Below, in pieces: positions 8,699 to 18,551 of a stretch of 64,000 nt of DNA. Below the pieces are notes generated by a model that worked only from the letters and a program-made list of their open reading frames with translations, was not told the DNA's origin and did not search any database. Position numbers and translations under genes: made by a program. The stretch lies in the NCBI GenBank assembly GCA_900316415.1, contig ONCV01000005.1, positions 62,001 to 126,000 on the forward strand, written 5' to 3'. Numbering within the stretch: the stretch's first letter is position 1; each line of letters opens with the position of its first letter. Source of the stretch: an uncultured Eubacteriales bacterium. Lineage in GTDB: Bacteria; Bacillota; Clostridia; Christensenellales; Aristaeellaceae.

Positions 8699-8849
8699 CC
8701 CGCCTCAGCTCCGCAGCCGCTCCCGGGCGCTGTCAATCGCCGCCTGCATCCTCTCCGGCGCCGGGGCGTCTTCCGATTCGCCCGCCTCAGCTCCGCAGCC
8801 GCTCCCGGGCGCTGTCAATCGCCGCCTGCACCATCTCCGGCGCCGGGGC
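8699..8849. repeat. Imperfect 69-bp direct duplication of the argH 3' end
   Basis: Bases 8781-8849, which include the true stop and last codons of argH, recur at 8699-8767, offset by 82 bp, with only about two mismatches. The downstream copy still reads as an argH C-terminus ending QAAIDSARERLRS and a stop, but it lies outside the gene. The 13 bp between the copies are not duplicated. Confidence 0.9.
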
Positions 8850-10160
8850 GCCGGGAATCCGGCGCTTTTCCACGCAGGCGATCATGCTCAGATCCCCGAA
8901 CACATCCTCGTCGAAGGCGGGATGGAAGCGCCGCAGCTCCTCCAGATCCAGATCCAGCAGCGCCTTGTTTTCGCTCAGGCAGTGCGCCACCAGCTCGCCC
9001 ACCACCCGGTGGGCATCCCGGAAGGGAACCCCCTTCTTCACCAGATAGTCCGCGCAGTCCGTGGCGTTGGTGAAGCCCCCGGAGGCGCCCCGCTCCAGAA
9101 CGTCCTTCCGGAAAGTAATGGTCTTCAGCATCGCGGTGAACACCGTCAGCCCCTTCACCAGGGTGTCCCGGGCGTCAAAGAAGGCTTCCTTGTCCTCCTG
9201 CATGTCCTTGTTGTAGGCCAGGGGGATCCCCTTCATGACCGTCAGCAGGGTCATCAGATCCCCGTACACCCGGCCCGTTTTGCCCCGGATCAGCTCCGCC
9301 ACGTCCGGGTTCTTCTTCTGGGGCATGATGCTGGATCCGGTGGCGAAGCCGTCGTCCATCTCCACGAAGCGGAACTCGTTCGTGTTCCACAGGATCAGCT
9401 CCTCGCAGAAGCGGCTCAGATGCATCATGCAGATCGACGCGGCGGACAGGTAATCCAGCAGGAAATCCCGGTCGGAAACCCCGTCCAGGCTGTTTTCGGA
9501 GATCCGGGAGAAGCCCAGCAGCTCCGCCACCCGCTCCCGGTTCAGGGGATAGGTGGTGCCCGCCAGGGCGCCGGAGCCCAGCACCATCACGTCCGCCGCC
9601 TCGCCGGCCCGGCGGAAGCGGTCCCGGTCCCGCAGGAACATCTGGACATAGGCCATCATATGGTGGGCCAGGGTGATCGGCTGGGCCTTCTGCAGATGGG
9701 TATAGCCCGGCATGATCGTGTGCAGGTTGTTCTGCGCGATCTCCAGCAGCGCCCCCACCAGCTCCTCCAGCAGGCCCTCCGTGTCCCGGCAGGCCACTTT
9801 GGCGTACATCCGGATGTCCAGCGCCACCTGGTCATTCCGGCTGCGGCCGGTGTGCAGGCGCTTCCCCGCCTCGCCGATGCGCTCGGTCAGCAGGGTTTCC
9901 ACGTTCATGTGGATATCCTCCGCGTCCGTCTGCCAGACGATCTTCCCCGCCCGGGCGTCCTCCAGGATGCCCTGCAGGCCCTGCACGATCTTCTCCGCGT
10001 CCTCCCGGGGAATGATGCCCTGCTCCCCCAGCATCGTGGCATGGGCGATGGAGCCGGTGATGTCCTGCTCGTAGAGCCGCTGGTCAAAGGAGATGCTGGA
10101 GTGGAAATCATCCACCAGCTGATCGGTCGCCTTTCCAAACCTTCCCGCCCAAAGCTTCAT
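8787..10160 (-). CDS. argH: Argininosuccinate lyase
   Basis: This cytosolic enzyme cleaves argininosuccinate to arginine and fumarate, the last step of arginine synthesis. The 457 residues match the family. The fumarase/lyase signature GSSIMPQKKNPD is present near residue 280, with HTGRSRNDQVALD near 105 and a GYTHLQKAQP segment near 155. These form the catalytic and substrate-binding regions of the superfamily tetramer. A promoter lies 44 bp upstream, and AAAGGAG precedes the start. argG and the earlier arginine genes are not in the window. The 3' end of the gene is duplicated downstream (see the repeat entry). Confidence 0.96.
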   Translation of the reverse strand: MKLWAGRFGKATDQLVDDFHSSISFDQRLYEQDITGSIAHATMLGEQGIIPREDAEKIVQGLQGILEDARAGKIVWQTDAEDIHMNVETLLTERIGEAGKRLHTGRSRNDQVALDIRMYAKVACRDTEGLLEELVGALLEIAQNNLHTIMPGYTHLQKAQPITLAHHMMAYVQMFLRDRDRFRRAGEAADVMVLGSGALAGTTYPLNRERVAELLGFSRISENSLDGVSDRDFLLDYLSAASICMMHLSRFCEELILWNTNEFRFVEMDDGFATGSSIMPQKKNPDVAELIRGKTGRVYGDLMTLLTVMKGIPLAYNKDMQEDKEAFFDARDTLVKGLTVFTAMLKTITFRKDVLERGASGGFTNATDCADYLVKKGVPFRDAHRVVGELVAHCLSENKALLDLDLEELRRFHPAFDEDVFGDLSMIACVEKRRIPGAPAPEMVQAAIDSARERLRS

Positions 10161-10203
10161 AATATCACCAGACTCCTTTCGGATTCAGCATTTCGCGCCC
10201 TTC

Positions 10204-10232
10204 AGTATATCATTCTCCGCACCGCCCCGCAA
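10204..10232 (-). promoter_or_regulatory. Promoter for argH
   Basis: On the minus strand, TTGCGG (10227-10232) and TATACT (10204-10209) are 17 bp apart. Its -35 end touches the 25-bp direct repeats. No ARG-box-like palindrome is obvious. Confidence 0.6.
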
Positions 10233-10283
10233 CCGGAAAAGAAAATCGGAAAGTCAGGACCGGAAAAGGAAACCGGAAAGTCA
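10232..10283. repeat. Two 25-bp direct repeats in the argH/hsp20 divergent region
   Basis: The segment 10232-10256 recurs at 10259-10283 with two mismatches. Both copies are purine-rich, with two CGGAAA-type motifs each. They lie between the argH promoter and the small heat-shock gene, and no gene covers them. An AT-rich palindrome (7-bp arms, 10283-10302) follows directly. The 368-bp gap 10161-10528 thus holds the argH promoter, these repeats, an inverted repeat and the hsp20 promoter. Confidence 0.85.
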
Positions 10284-10312
10284 AAAAAGGTTAAACTTTT
10301 TTGAATGATTTA

Positions 10313-10359
10313 GAATTCCGGAGATTTAACCATATTTTCCTGGTTTTTACCCGGAATTC
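10313..10359. repeat. Inverted repeat upstream of the hsp20 promoter
   Basis: GAATTCCGG at 10313-10321 and CCGGAATTC at 10351-10359 are perfect 9-bp arms separated by 29 bp. They end 24 bp before the -35 box of the small heat-shock promoter. It is not a CIRCE element (no TTAGCACTC). A regulator site or RNA stem is possible. Confidence 0.7.
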
Positions 10360-10383
10360 CCGCTTTTCGGATGGCGGAAGTAT

Positions 10384-10412
10384 TTGACTTTCTTTGACCT
10401 TTGGTGTATCCT
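10384..10412 (+). promoter_or_regulatory. Promoter for the small heat-shock gene
   Basis: TTGACT (10384-10389) and TATCCT (10407-10412) are 17 bp apart, giving a leader of about 110 bases before the start at 10529. The good housekeeping match suggests repressor control rather than a dedicated heat-shock sigma factor; that is inference. Confidence 0.6.
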
Positions 10413-10528
10413 TCAATCATCCTCCAGGGAGGGGAAGGAAAGAGAGCCCCGAACCGGAGGAGGAAATGAAAATCTGCGGCACCGGCGCGATACCGGATGC
10501 ACGGAGCCGATGAATGGAGGTTTGTGTT

Positions 10529-10981
10529 ATGAGTACTTATCTTCCCAGTGTCTTTGGTGAAAACATGATGGATATGTTCGATGACTTTGACCGCGATTTC
10601 TTCCGGGGCTTCGGCCGTCCGGAGCATGTGCTGTACGGCAAGAACGCCGCGCGGATGATGAAGACGGATGTGAAGGAACTGGAAGACGGGTATGAGATCG
10701 CCGTGGATCTGCCGGGCTTCAGCAAGGACGAAATCAAGCTGGAGCTGAATGACGGAACGCTGACCATCTCCACCCAGAAGAGCCTGAACAAGGAAAACAA
10801 GGGCCGGATGCTCCGCCAGGAGCGGTACGTCGGCACCATGCAGCGCAGCTTCTACGTGGGCAACGCCATCACGGAAGAGGATATCCGGGCGAAGTACGAA
10901 AACGGCGTGCTGACCCTGAACATCCCGAAGAAGGACGCGCAGAAGGTTCCTGAAAAGAAGCAGATCCTGATCGAGGGATAA
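10529..10981 (+). CDS. Hsp20/alpha-crystallin family small heat-shock protein
   Basis: A 150-residue ATP-independent holdase chaperone. The alpha-crystallin domain spans about residues 45-140: DVKELEDGYEIAVDLPGFSKDEI at its start, beta strands including LTISTQKS, and the conserved YENGVLTLNIPK near the end. The C-terminal QILIEG supplies the IxI-type tail used for oligomer assembly. The N-terminal segment is rich in Phe, Met and Asp, as is common. The start at 10529 is chosen over 10514 because GGAGG lies 8 bases upstream and overlaps the earlier ATG. The gene has its own promoter and a strong terminator, so it is monocistronic. Confidence 0.93.
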   Translation: MSTYLPSVFGENMMDMFDDFDRDFFRGFGRPEHVLYGKNAARMMKTDVKELEDGYEIAVDLPGFSKDEIKLELNDGTLTISTQKSLNKENKGRMLRQERYVGTMQRSFYVGNAITEEDIRAKYENGVLTLNIPKKDAQKVPEKKQILIEG

Positions 10982-10994
10982 AGCCCATCGAAAG

Positions 10995-11027
10995 GGCCTG
11001 CCGGGTTCGCCCGGCAGGCCTTTTTAT
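10995..11027 (+). terminator. Rho-independent terminator of the small heat-shock gene
   Basis: An 11-bp perfect stem (10995-11005 with 11010-11020) has a TTCG-type tetraloop and a TTTTTATTT tail, 14 bp after the stop codon. Confidence 0.92.
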
Positions 11028-11051
11028 TTGTTTTGCGGAGGCCGCGGGAGC

Positions 11052-11633
11052 TTACCTCCCCAGCAGCCATTTGATGCCGTAGCTTCCGGCACCGTTTCCC
11101 ACCGCCGCCAGGGGGATCACCCACCAGGCGATGCCCCGGGCGATGGCGGCGTAGCCCGCCAGGGCGATGGAGTGCCCGTAGCCCGAAAGGATGAACAGCA
11201 CCACGCCGTACACCACGAAGGGCAGGCGGGAGCCCTCCCTGGGCGGCGTGGTGGCCAGATACATGCACACCCCGCACATGATGGACTGCCAGGCCACCTT
11301 CAGCGGATCCGCGTAGCCCGCGGCAATCTTCTCCGCCGCTTCCCGGATCTCCGGCAGGAAATGGGAGGCCAGCAGGCCGCAGACCCCCGCGCCCACCACG
11401 TTCATGCCCAGCATGATCGCCTTCTGAAGCCCGTCATAATCCCCCCGGGTGACCCGCCCGGTAAACAGCTCCGCGTCAAAATTCACCACAAACCACAGCC
11501 CGGCGCTGAAAAGCACCGCCCCGGCCAGGCCGCCCCCGGCCTTCAGGTTGACGATGCAGCCCATGCAGATCAGCACGCCCGCCGCCGCGGCCTTCCGAAG
11601 ATCCGTCCGGATCCGCTTTTTTTCCTGTGTCAT
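11052..11633 (-). CDS. Formate/nitrite transporter (FNT)-like membrane protein
   Basis: A 193-residue membrane protein with about six hydrophobic helices. The segment GLWFVVNFDAELFTGRV matches the conserved helix of the FNT (FocA/NirC) channels, which pass small anions such as formate, nitrite or hydrosulfide as pentamers. It is shorter than the usual 250-280 residues, and the second half (YGHSIALAGYAAIARG, then GNGAGSYGIKW) replaces the usual GN-G motif with a divergent form. The channel function is therefore likely but its substrate is not shown. The start at 11633 follows GGGAGGAG. No formate or nitrite metabolic genes are adjacent. Confidence 0.72.
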   Translation of the reverse strand: MTQEKKRIRTDLRKAAAAGVLICMGCIVNLKAGGGLAGAVLFSAGLWFVVNFDAELFTGRVTRGDYDGLQKAIMLGMNVVGAGVCGLLASHFLPEIREAAEKIAAGYADPLKVAWQSIMCGVCMYLATTPPREGSRLPFVVYGVVLFILSGYGHSIALAGYAAIARGIAWWVIPLAAVGNGAGSYGIKWLLGR

Positions 11634-11739
11634 TTCTTCCGCTCCTCCCTGCCTTCGCCGGTTCCCCGGCCCTTCCGGATTATACGGGCTTTTCCCCCGC
11701 GCCGTCAATCGGTTTTGCCCCCGGAAGGGAACAATTCTC

Positions 11740-11769
11740 TTGAAGTCCCCTTCCCCTTTATGATATACT
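11740..11769 (+). promoter_or_regulatory. Promoter for leuS
   Basis: TTGAAG (11740-11745) and TATACT (11764-11769) have an 18-bp spacer. The leader before the start is only about 30 bases, so there is no room for a T-box. Confidence 0.6.
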
Positions 11770-11805
11770 CGCTGTACTGTTTCGGAAAGGATCAGGTGAG
11801 AGGCA

Positions 11806-14229
11806 ATGGAACGGATTTACGACCCGAAGGCAATCGAGCCCAAATGGCAGCGGTACTGGGAGGAGCATCAGACCTTCCGGACGGATGTGTGGGATTTTTC
11901 CCGCCCGAAATTCTACGCGCTGGACATGTTCCCCTATCCCAGCGGCGTGGGCCTGCACGCCGGGCATCCGGAGGGATACACGGCCACCGACATCGTCAGC
12001 CGCATGAAGCGCATGCAGGGCTACAACGTGCTGCATCCCATGGGATACGACAGCTTCGGCCTGCCGGCGGAGCAGTACGCCATCACCACCGGGAACCATC
12101 CCGAGGGCTTTACGAAGCATAATATCGAAACCTTCAGCCATCAATTGCGGGAGCTGGGCTTCGATTACGACTGGTCCAAGATGATCGCCACCAGCGATCC
12201 GGAATTCTACCGCTGGACCCAGTGGATCTTCAAGCAGCTGTATCTGGACGGATACGCCCAGTACATCGACATGCCGGTCAACTGGTGCGAGGAGCTGGGC
12301 ACCGTGCTGTCCAACGACGAGGTCATCGACGGCAAGAGCGAGCGCGGCGGCTATCCCGTGGTGCGGAAGAACATGAAGCAGTGGGTCATCAATCAGCCCG
12401 CCTTCGCCGAAAAGCTGCTGGAGGGTCTGGAGGAGATCGACTGGCCGGAGAGCACCAAGGACATGCAGCGCCACTGGATCGGCAAATCCGAGGGCGTGGA
12501 GGTCAAATTCCAGATCGTCGGCGGCGGGGAGTTCAGCATCTTCACCACCTGCATCGAAACCATCTACGGCATCACCTTCATGGTGCTGGCTCCCGACGGG
12601 CAGCTGGTGCAGGATCTGATGCCCCGGATTCAGAACCAGGAAGAAGTGAAGGCCTATATCGAGGAAACCCGGAAGAAGAACGATCTGGACCGGACCGAGC
12701 TGAACAAGGGCAAGAGCGGATGCCGCCTGGAGGGCGTCAAGTGCATCAACCCCGTCAACGGAAAGGAAGCGGAGCTGTTCATCGGCGATTTCGTCCTGGC
12801 CAGCTACGGCACCGGCGCGGTCATGGCCGTTCCCAGCCACGACCAGCGGGACTTTGAATACGCCCAGGCCCATGGCATTCCCATGATTCAGGTCATCTCC
12901 GGCGGGGACTGCACGGAGCACGCCTTCGAAAAGCACGAATACCTGGGCAAGGGCTGCCGCCTGATCAATTCCGGGGAGTTCGACGGGCTGACCGTCGAGG
13001 AGGCCAAGGAGGCCATCACCCGCAAGCTGGAAGCGATGGGCGTGGCGAAGCGCACCGTGAACTATCACTTCCGGGAATGGATCTTTGCCCGCCAGCGGTA
13101 CTGGGGCGAGCCCGTGCCGATCGTGCATACCGAGGACGGCGGGCTCTATCCCCTGCCGGATGACGAGCTGCCCCTGGTGCTGCCCGAGCTGGAGGATTAC
13201 AGGGGCCGGAACGGCAAGGCGCCCCTGGAGAACGCCACGGAATGGAAGCAGTACGACCGGAACGGCGTGAAGGGCACCCGGGAAACCTCCACCATGCCCG
13301 GCTCCGCCGGCTCCAGCTGGTATTACATGCGGTATATCGATCCCCACAACGACAAGGCCCTGGCGGATCCGGAGCTGCTGAAGCACTGGCTGCCCGTGGA
13401 CCTGTATATCGGCGGCCCGGAGCACGCGGTGGGCCACCTGATGTACAGCCGGATCTGGAACCGGTACCTGTACGACAAGGGCATCAGCCCCGTGAAGGAG
13501 CCCTTCCGGAAGCTGGTGCACCAGGGCATGATCCTCGGCGAAAACGGCATCAAGATGGGCAAGCGCTTCCCCGAATTCGTGGTCAATCCCAGCGACATCG
13601 TCCGGGATTACGGCGCGGACACCCTGCGGCTGTATGAGATGTTCATGGGGCCGCTGGAGGTCTCCAAGCCCTGGAGCAAGCAGGGCGTCGCCGGCGCCCG
13701 GAAGTTCCTGAACCGGGTCTGGACCTTCTTCACGAACGAGGAGAACCTGACCGCGGAGAACGACGGCGCGCTGGACCGGATCTATCACCAGACGGTGAAG
13801 AAGGTGACCGAGGATTACGAAAACCTGGGCTTCAACACCGCCATCAGCCAGATGATGATCTTCGTCAACGCCTGCTATCAGAAGGGCTCCTGCCCGAAGG
13901 AATACGCGGAGAACTTCGTGAAGATGCTCTCCTGCGTCTGCCCCCATATCGGCGAGGAAATGTGGCAGATTCTGGGCCACGAAGGCAGCCTCGCCCGGGA
14001 GCCCTGGCCCGCCTGGGACGCGGAGAAGATCAGGGAGGACACGATCCAGATCCCCGTGCAGGTGAACGGCAAGGTCCGCGCCACGGTGGAGATCACTGTG
14101 GACGAGGATCAGGCCTCCGTGCTGGAAAAGGCCCATGCCGTGAAGAACGTGCAGACCGCCATGGGCGGAAAGACCGTGGTCAAGGAGATCTACGTCAAGG
14201 GCCGCATCGTCAACATCGTGGTCAAATAA
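11806..14229 (+). CDS. leuS: Leucyl-tRNA synthetase
   Basis: An 807-residue class I synthetase that charges tRNA-Leu. The HIGH-region PYPSGVGLHAGH is at about residues 44-55. The CP1 editing domain is present, with GTGAVMAVPSHDQRDFEYA near 340. The zinc-domain region and the anticodon and C-terminal domains (IPVQVNGKVRATV) are complete. The usual KMSKS loop reads KMGKR (codons at 13552-13566), followed by FPEFVVNPSDIVRDYGADTL. This keeps both outer lysine/methionine positions but alters the Ser residues. Length and domain order are otherwise normal. It has its own promoter and a terminator hairpin after it. Confidence 0.96.
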   Translation: MERIYDPKAIEPKWQRYWEEHQTFRTDVWDFSRPKFYALDMFPYPSGVGLHAGHPEGYTATDIVSRMKRMQGYNVLHPMGYDSFGLPAEQYAITTGNHPEGFTKHNIETFSHQLRELGFDYDWSKMIATSDPEFYRWTQWIFKQLYLDGYAQYIDMPVNWCEELGTVLSNDEVIDGKSERGGYPVVRKNMKQWVINQPAFAEKLLEGLEEIDWPESTKDMQRHWIGKSEGVEVKFQIVGGGEFSIFTTCIETIYGITFMVLAPDGQLVQDLMPRIQNQEEVKAYIEETRKKNDLDRTELNKGKSGCRLEGVKCINPVNGKEAELFIGDFVLASYGTGAVMAVPSHDQRDFEYAQAHGIPMIQVISGGDCTEHAFEKHEYLGKGCRLINSGEFDGLTVEEAKEAITRKLEAMGVAKRTVNYHFREWIFARQRYWGEPVPIVHTEDGGLYPLPDDELPLVLPELEDYRGRNGKAPLENATEWKQYDRNGVKGTRETSTMPGSAGSSWYYMRYIDPHNDKALADPELLKHWLPVDLYIGGPEHAVGHLMYSRIWNRYLYDKGISPVKEPFRKLVHQGMILGENGIKMGKRFPEFVVNPSDIVRDYGADTLRLYEMFMGPLEVSKPWSKQGVAGARKFLNRVWTFFTNEENLTAENDGALDRIYHQTVKKVTEDYENLGFNTAISQMMIFVNACYQKGSCPKEYAENFVKMLSCVCPHIGEEMWQILGHEGSLAREPWPAWDAEKIREDTIQIPVQVNGKVRATVEITVDEDQASVLEKAHAVKNVQTAMGGKTVVKEIYVKGRIVNIVVK

Positions 14230-14269
14230 GAGCCCCCGGGAGCCCCACCGCGAGGCGCGCGCTCCGGAA

Positions 14270-14304
14270 CGCAAAAGAGGCCGGGATTCCGGTCTCTTTT
14301 TGCG
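14270..14304. terminator. Bidirectional terminator after leuS
   Basis: A long stem pairs CGCAAAAGAGGCCGG (14270-14284) with the complementary CCGGTCTCTTTTTGCG (14289-14304). The T-rich arm serves leuS, and the A-rich arm becomes a U-tract for leftward transcripts from the Nudix gene, although that gene ends 128 bp away. Confidence 0.8.
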
Positions 14305-14431
14305 TCTGTTTGGGGTTCTCCGGCCCGGCTCCGCCGGGTCGTTTCGCCGCTGCTCCGGCGCCGGCCGCCGTCCCGGTCTTCGCCGCCCGTTCTTCCGGTC
14401 CCTTCCGGCGGCGCGGCGCCCGCCGTACCCG

Positions 14432-14998
14432 TCAGATTCCCAGCAGGCGCGCCGCCTTCAGCACGGCCGTCTGGGTTTTCGCGTCGGAAATCCGGCCGGC
14501 CATCACGTCCTCCGCCAGCTCGGAGAGGGGCACCGTCATCACGTCCAGGAATTCATCCTCGTCCAGGTGCCGCTCGCCCCGGTGCAGCTTCCGGGCCATA
14601 TACATGCTGATGTACTCGTCGCTGTAGGCCGGCGCGGGGTGGAAATCCCCCAGGGAGATCCATTCCTCCGCCGTGTAGCCCGTCTCCTCCCGCAGCTCCC
14701 GCTGAATCGCGGAGAGGCGGTCCTCCTCCCGGCTGTCCAGCTTCCCGGCGGGGATCTCCGTGATCACCCGGTCAATGGGATACCGGTATTGCCGCTCCAC
14801 GATCACCTGCCCGTCCTCCGTCACCGGGATCACGCAGACCGCCCCGATGTGCCGGATGATCTCCCGGTAAGCCTGCTCCCCGTTGGGCAGCGCCACCGTG
14901 TCCTTTTTCACGTGCAGAATCTTTCCCTCAAAGATGTCCTCCGAAGCCACCTGCGTCTCCCGCAGGGCCCGGAGCTCATGCTCCCTGTCAATCCGCAT
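14432..14998 (-). CDS. Nudix hydrolase (ADP-ribose pyrophosphatase type)
   Basis: A 188-residue Nudix hydrolase, expected to split ADP-ribose or a related nucleotide sugar into AMP and a sugar phosphate. The Nudix box reads G, six residues, E, seven residues, then RELREETGY (about 105-128), one residue longer than the textbook consensus in its first gap. Upstream strands (VERQYRYPIDRVITEIPAG) match the ADPRase group (NudF). The C-terminal acidic segment (DEDEFLDV) provides the expected late Glu residues. The start at 14998 follows AAGGAGG; a longer open frame upstream has no ribosome site. It is alone on this strand. Confidence 0.88.
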   Translation of the reverse strand: MRIDREHELRALRETQVASEDIFEGKILHVKKDTVALPNGEQAYREIIRHIGAVCVIPVTEDGQVIVERQYRYPIDRVITEIPAGKLDSREEDRLSAIQRELREETGYTAEEWISLGDFHPAPAYSDEYISMYMARKLHRGERHLDEDEFLDVMTVPLSELAEDVMAGRISDAKTQTAVLKAARLLGI

Positions 14999-15146
14999 CC
15001 TGATCCTCCTTCCGGAGATCGCCTCCGGTTCGTCCGGTTTTTCTTTGCTCCGCGCTGTCGAGTGACCGCGCCGCCAAGCCTCCGCGCTTCCGCATACGCT
15101 CCGGTCCGCCGCCCCGCTTTCTCCGCCGCGGCGCGGAGCCGCTTTC

Positions 15147-15177
15147 GAAAACAGGCGCCGCATTCCCGCGGCGCCTG
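15147..15177 (-). terminator. Terminator of alaS
   Basis: On the minus strand, CAGGCGCCGC pairs with GCGGCGCCTG around a six-base loop and is followed by TTTTC. It begins 8 bp after the alaS stop codon. Confidence 0.85.
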
Positions 15178-15184
15178 CATGGCT

Positions 15185-17158
<1,974 letters not shown>

Positions 17159-17215
17159 CTTCGCAAACCCCTTCCCGGCATATCAAAAGCCTTGCACCTT
17201 CTCAGCGCGACGCCC

Positions 17216-17244
17216 ATTATATCAAATGCCTTCCGCGATTGCAA
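17216..17244 (-). promoter_or_regulatory. Promoter for alaS
   Basis: On the minus strand, TTGCAA (17239-17244) and a perfect TATAAT (17216-17221) are 17 bp apart. The leader is about 50 bases. Confidence 0.72.
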
Positions 17245-17299
17245 GAAAATGAAGAGGCCTTCCCCGATTTCTGTTCTATACAGATTTCCGGTTCCGTAA

Positions 17300-17326
17300 G
17301 GAGGAATCCTCCGGACAATCGTCCGG
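17300..17326. repeat. Two small palindromes beside the acyltransferase promoter
   Basis: GGAGGA-A-TCCTCC (17300-17312) overlaps by two bases a second palindrome, CCGGAC-AATC-GTCCGG (17311-17326). They touch the -35 box at 17327, where an operator could sit. The two stems are mutually exclusive. Confidence 0.65.
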
Positions 17327-17355
17327 TTGCAAATCCGCCCGCCGGAGAGTATACT
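17327..17355 (+). promoter_or_regulatory. Promoter for the acyltransferase
   Basis: TTGCAA (17327-17332) and TATACT (17350-17355) are 17 bp apart, 26 bp before the start at 17382. Confidence 0.68.
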
Positions 17356-17381
17356 TGTTCCCGCAAAGGAGGGGCGATGCC

Positions 17382-18512
17382 ATGATAACAGCGGATGAAA
17401 AACATCATGAGGAAAATATCACCTTCCGTGTTTTATCCGCACTGGGGATCCTTTTTGTGGTCATGGGCCATATGGGGTATACCCTGCTTGAATTTGAGAC
17501 GTGGTTCCCCTTCTATTCGTTCCACATGGCATTGTTCGCATTCATTTCCGGATATTTCTATTCTTCGGAAAACGATTCGCATCCCGGCACATTTCTGATC
17601 CGGAAGGCGAAATCCCTGCTGGTTCCGTTTTACGCGGTCTCCCTGTTTTACCTGCTTCTGCAAACGGGGCTGAACAAGCAGGGGGTGACCCTCGGCCTGG
17701 ATTTCACCTTCTACAACTGGCTGATCCGGCCCTGGGTAAAATGTCAGCCGCTCGGCTTCAATATTGCCACCTGGTATATGATCGCCCTGTTTATCACCGA
17801 AGCGCTGTATATCCTGCTCAGAATCATCACCGGGTTCATAAAATCGGATAAAGCGCGGAATCTTTTGCTGCTGATCCTGCTGGGAGCCGGATCCACCCTC
17901 GTGATTACCGGTTCGCCTTATCCGGAGGAATGGCAGCGCGTCTGGCTTCGCCCTGTTTTCCTCTGCTTTTTCTGCCATCTGGGCTATCTTTACCGCAACT
18001 ATGCCGAGAACCGCGTGAGGATCCCCAAAGGCGTTCTCCTTGCCGTCATCCTTTTCATTCGTTTTCTGCTGATATCAAATTACGGAAGGCTTGAGTACCG
18101 CCTGTGGGACTGCAACTTCTGGGGGCTTCCAGGGTGGGCCATTCTTCTTACGACCGCTTTGGGAATTGCTTTCTGGCTGATTGTCGCAAAGATCATTACC
18201 CCGCTGGTTGACAGGGACGGCCTTCTGGTTCGGATCGGCAGGCATACAAGGGAGATCATGTCCCATCATCTCTTTGCCGCGTTCCTGTGGCATGGCGGCA
18301 TTTATCTTCTCCACCGGGTTTTCGCCTGGGAAGTCCCCTTCCATCCGGGCGACTGGAAGACGGATCTTTACTTCCGTTACATTCCCTGGAAGGGATTTAA
18401 CCTGATCACGGTCATCGCCTGTGTCGGCCTGGTTCTGTTCGCCGTTTGGCTGAGAGATAAATGCACCGCGAAAGCAGGCCGGCTCCTGCGGCGCGGAAAC
18501 ACGCGGCCGTGA
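17382..18512 (+). CDS. Membrane-bound acyltransferase (acyltransferase family 3)
   Basis: A 376-residue membrane protein of the acyltransferase-3 type that O-acetylates sugars in surface polysaccharides. About ten hydrophobic segments are visible. The N-terminal stretch VLSALGILFVVMGHMGY holds the catalytic-type His after the first membrane helix. FHMALFAFISGYFY follows, a hallmark of this family (FHMPLFFFISGY in relatives). The gene opens the glycan locus and has its own promoter. The start at 17382 follows AAAGGAGGGG; an upstream alternative frame has none. It probably decorates the glycan made by the following genes, which is inference. Confidence 0.85.
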   Translation: MITADEKHHEENITFRVLSALGILFVVMGHMGYTLLEFETWFPFYSFHMALFAFISGYFYSSENDSHPGTFLIRKAKSLLVPFYAVSLFYLLLQTGLNKQGVTLGLDFTFYNWLIRPWVKCQPLGFNIATWYMIALFITEALYILLRIITGFIKSDKARNLLLLILLGAGSTLVITGSPYPEEWQRVWLRPVFLCFFCHLGYLYRNYAENRVRIPKGVLLAVILFIRFLLISNYGRLEYRLWDCNFWGLPGWAILLTTALGIAFWLIVAKIITPLVDRDGLLVRIGRHTREIMSHHLFAAFLWHGGIYLLHRVFAWEVPFHPGDWKTDLYFRYIPWKGFNLITVIACVGLVLFAVWLRDKCTAKAGRLLRRGNTRP

Positions 18513-18551
18513 AGGGCGGGCCCGCCATTCCTCCTCGGAAGCAAAAACAGA

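Noticed and set aside
10161..10528. CIRCE element for the small heat-shock gene
   Set aside because: No TTAGCACTC / GAGTGCTAA pair is present; the inverted repeat there has another sequence.
11770..11805. T-box leader for leuS
   Set aside because: The leader is only about 30 bases, too short for a T-box, and no T-box core sequence is seen.
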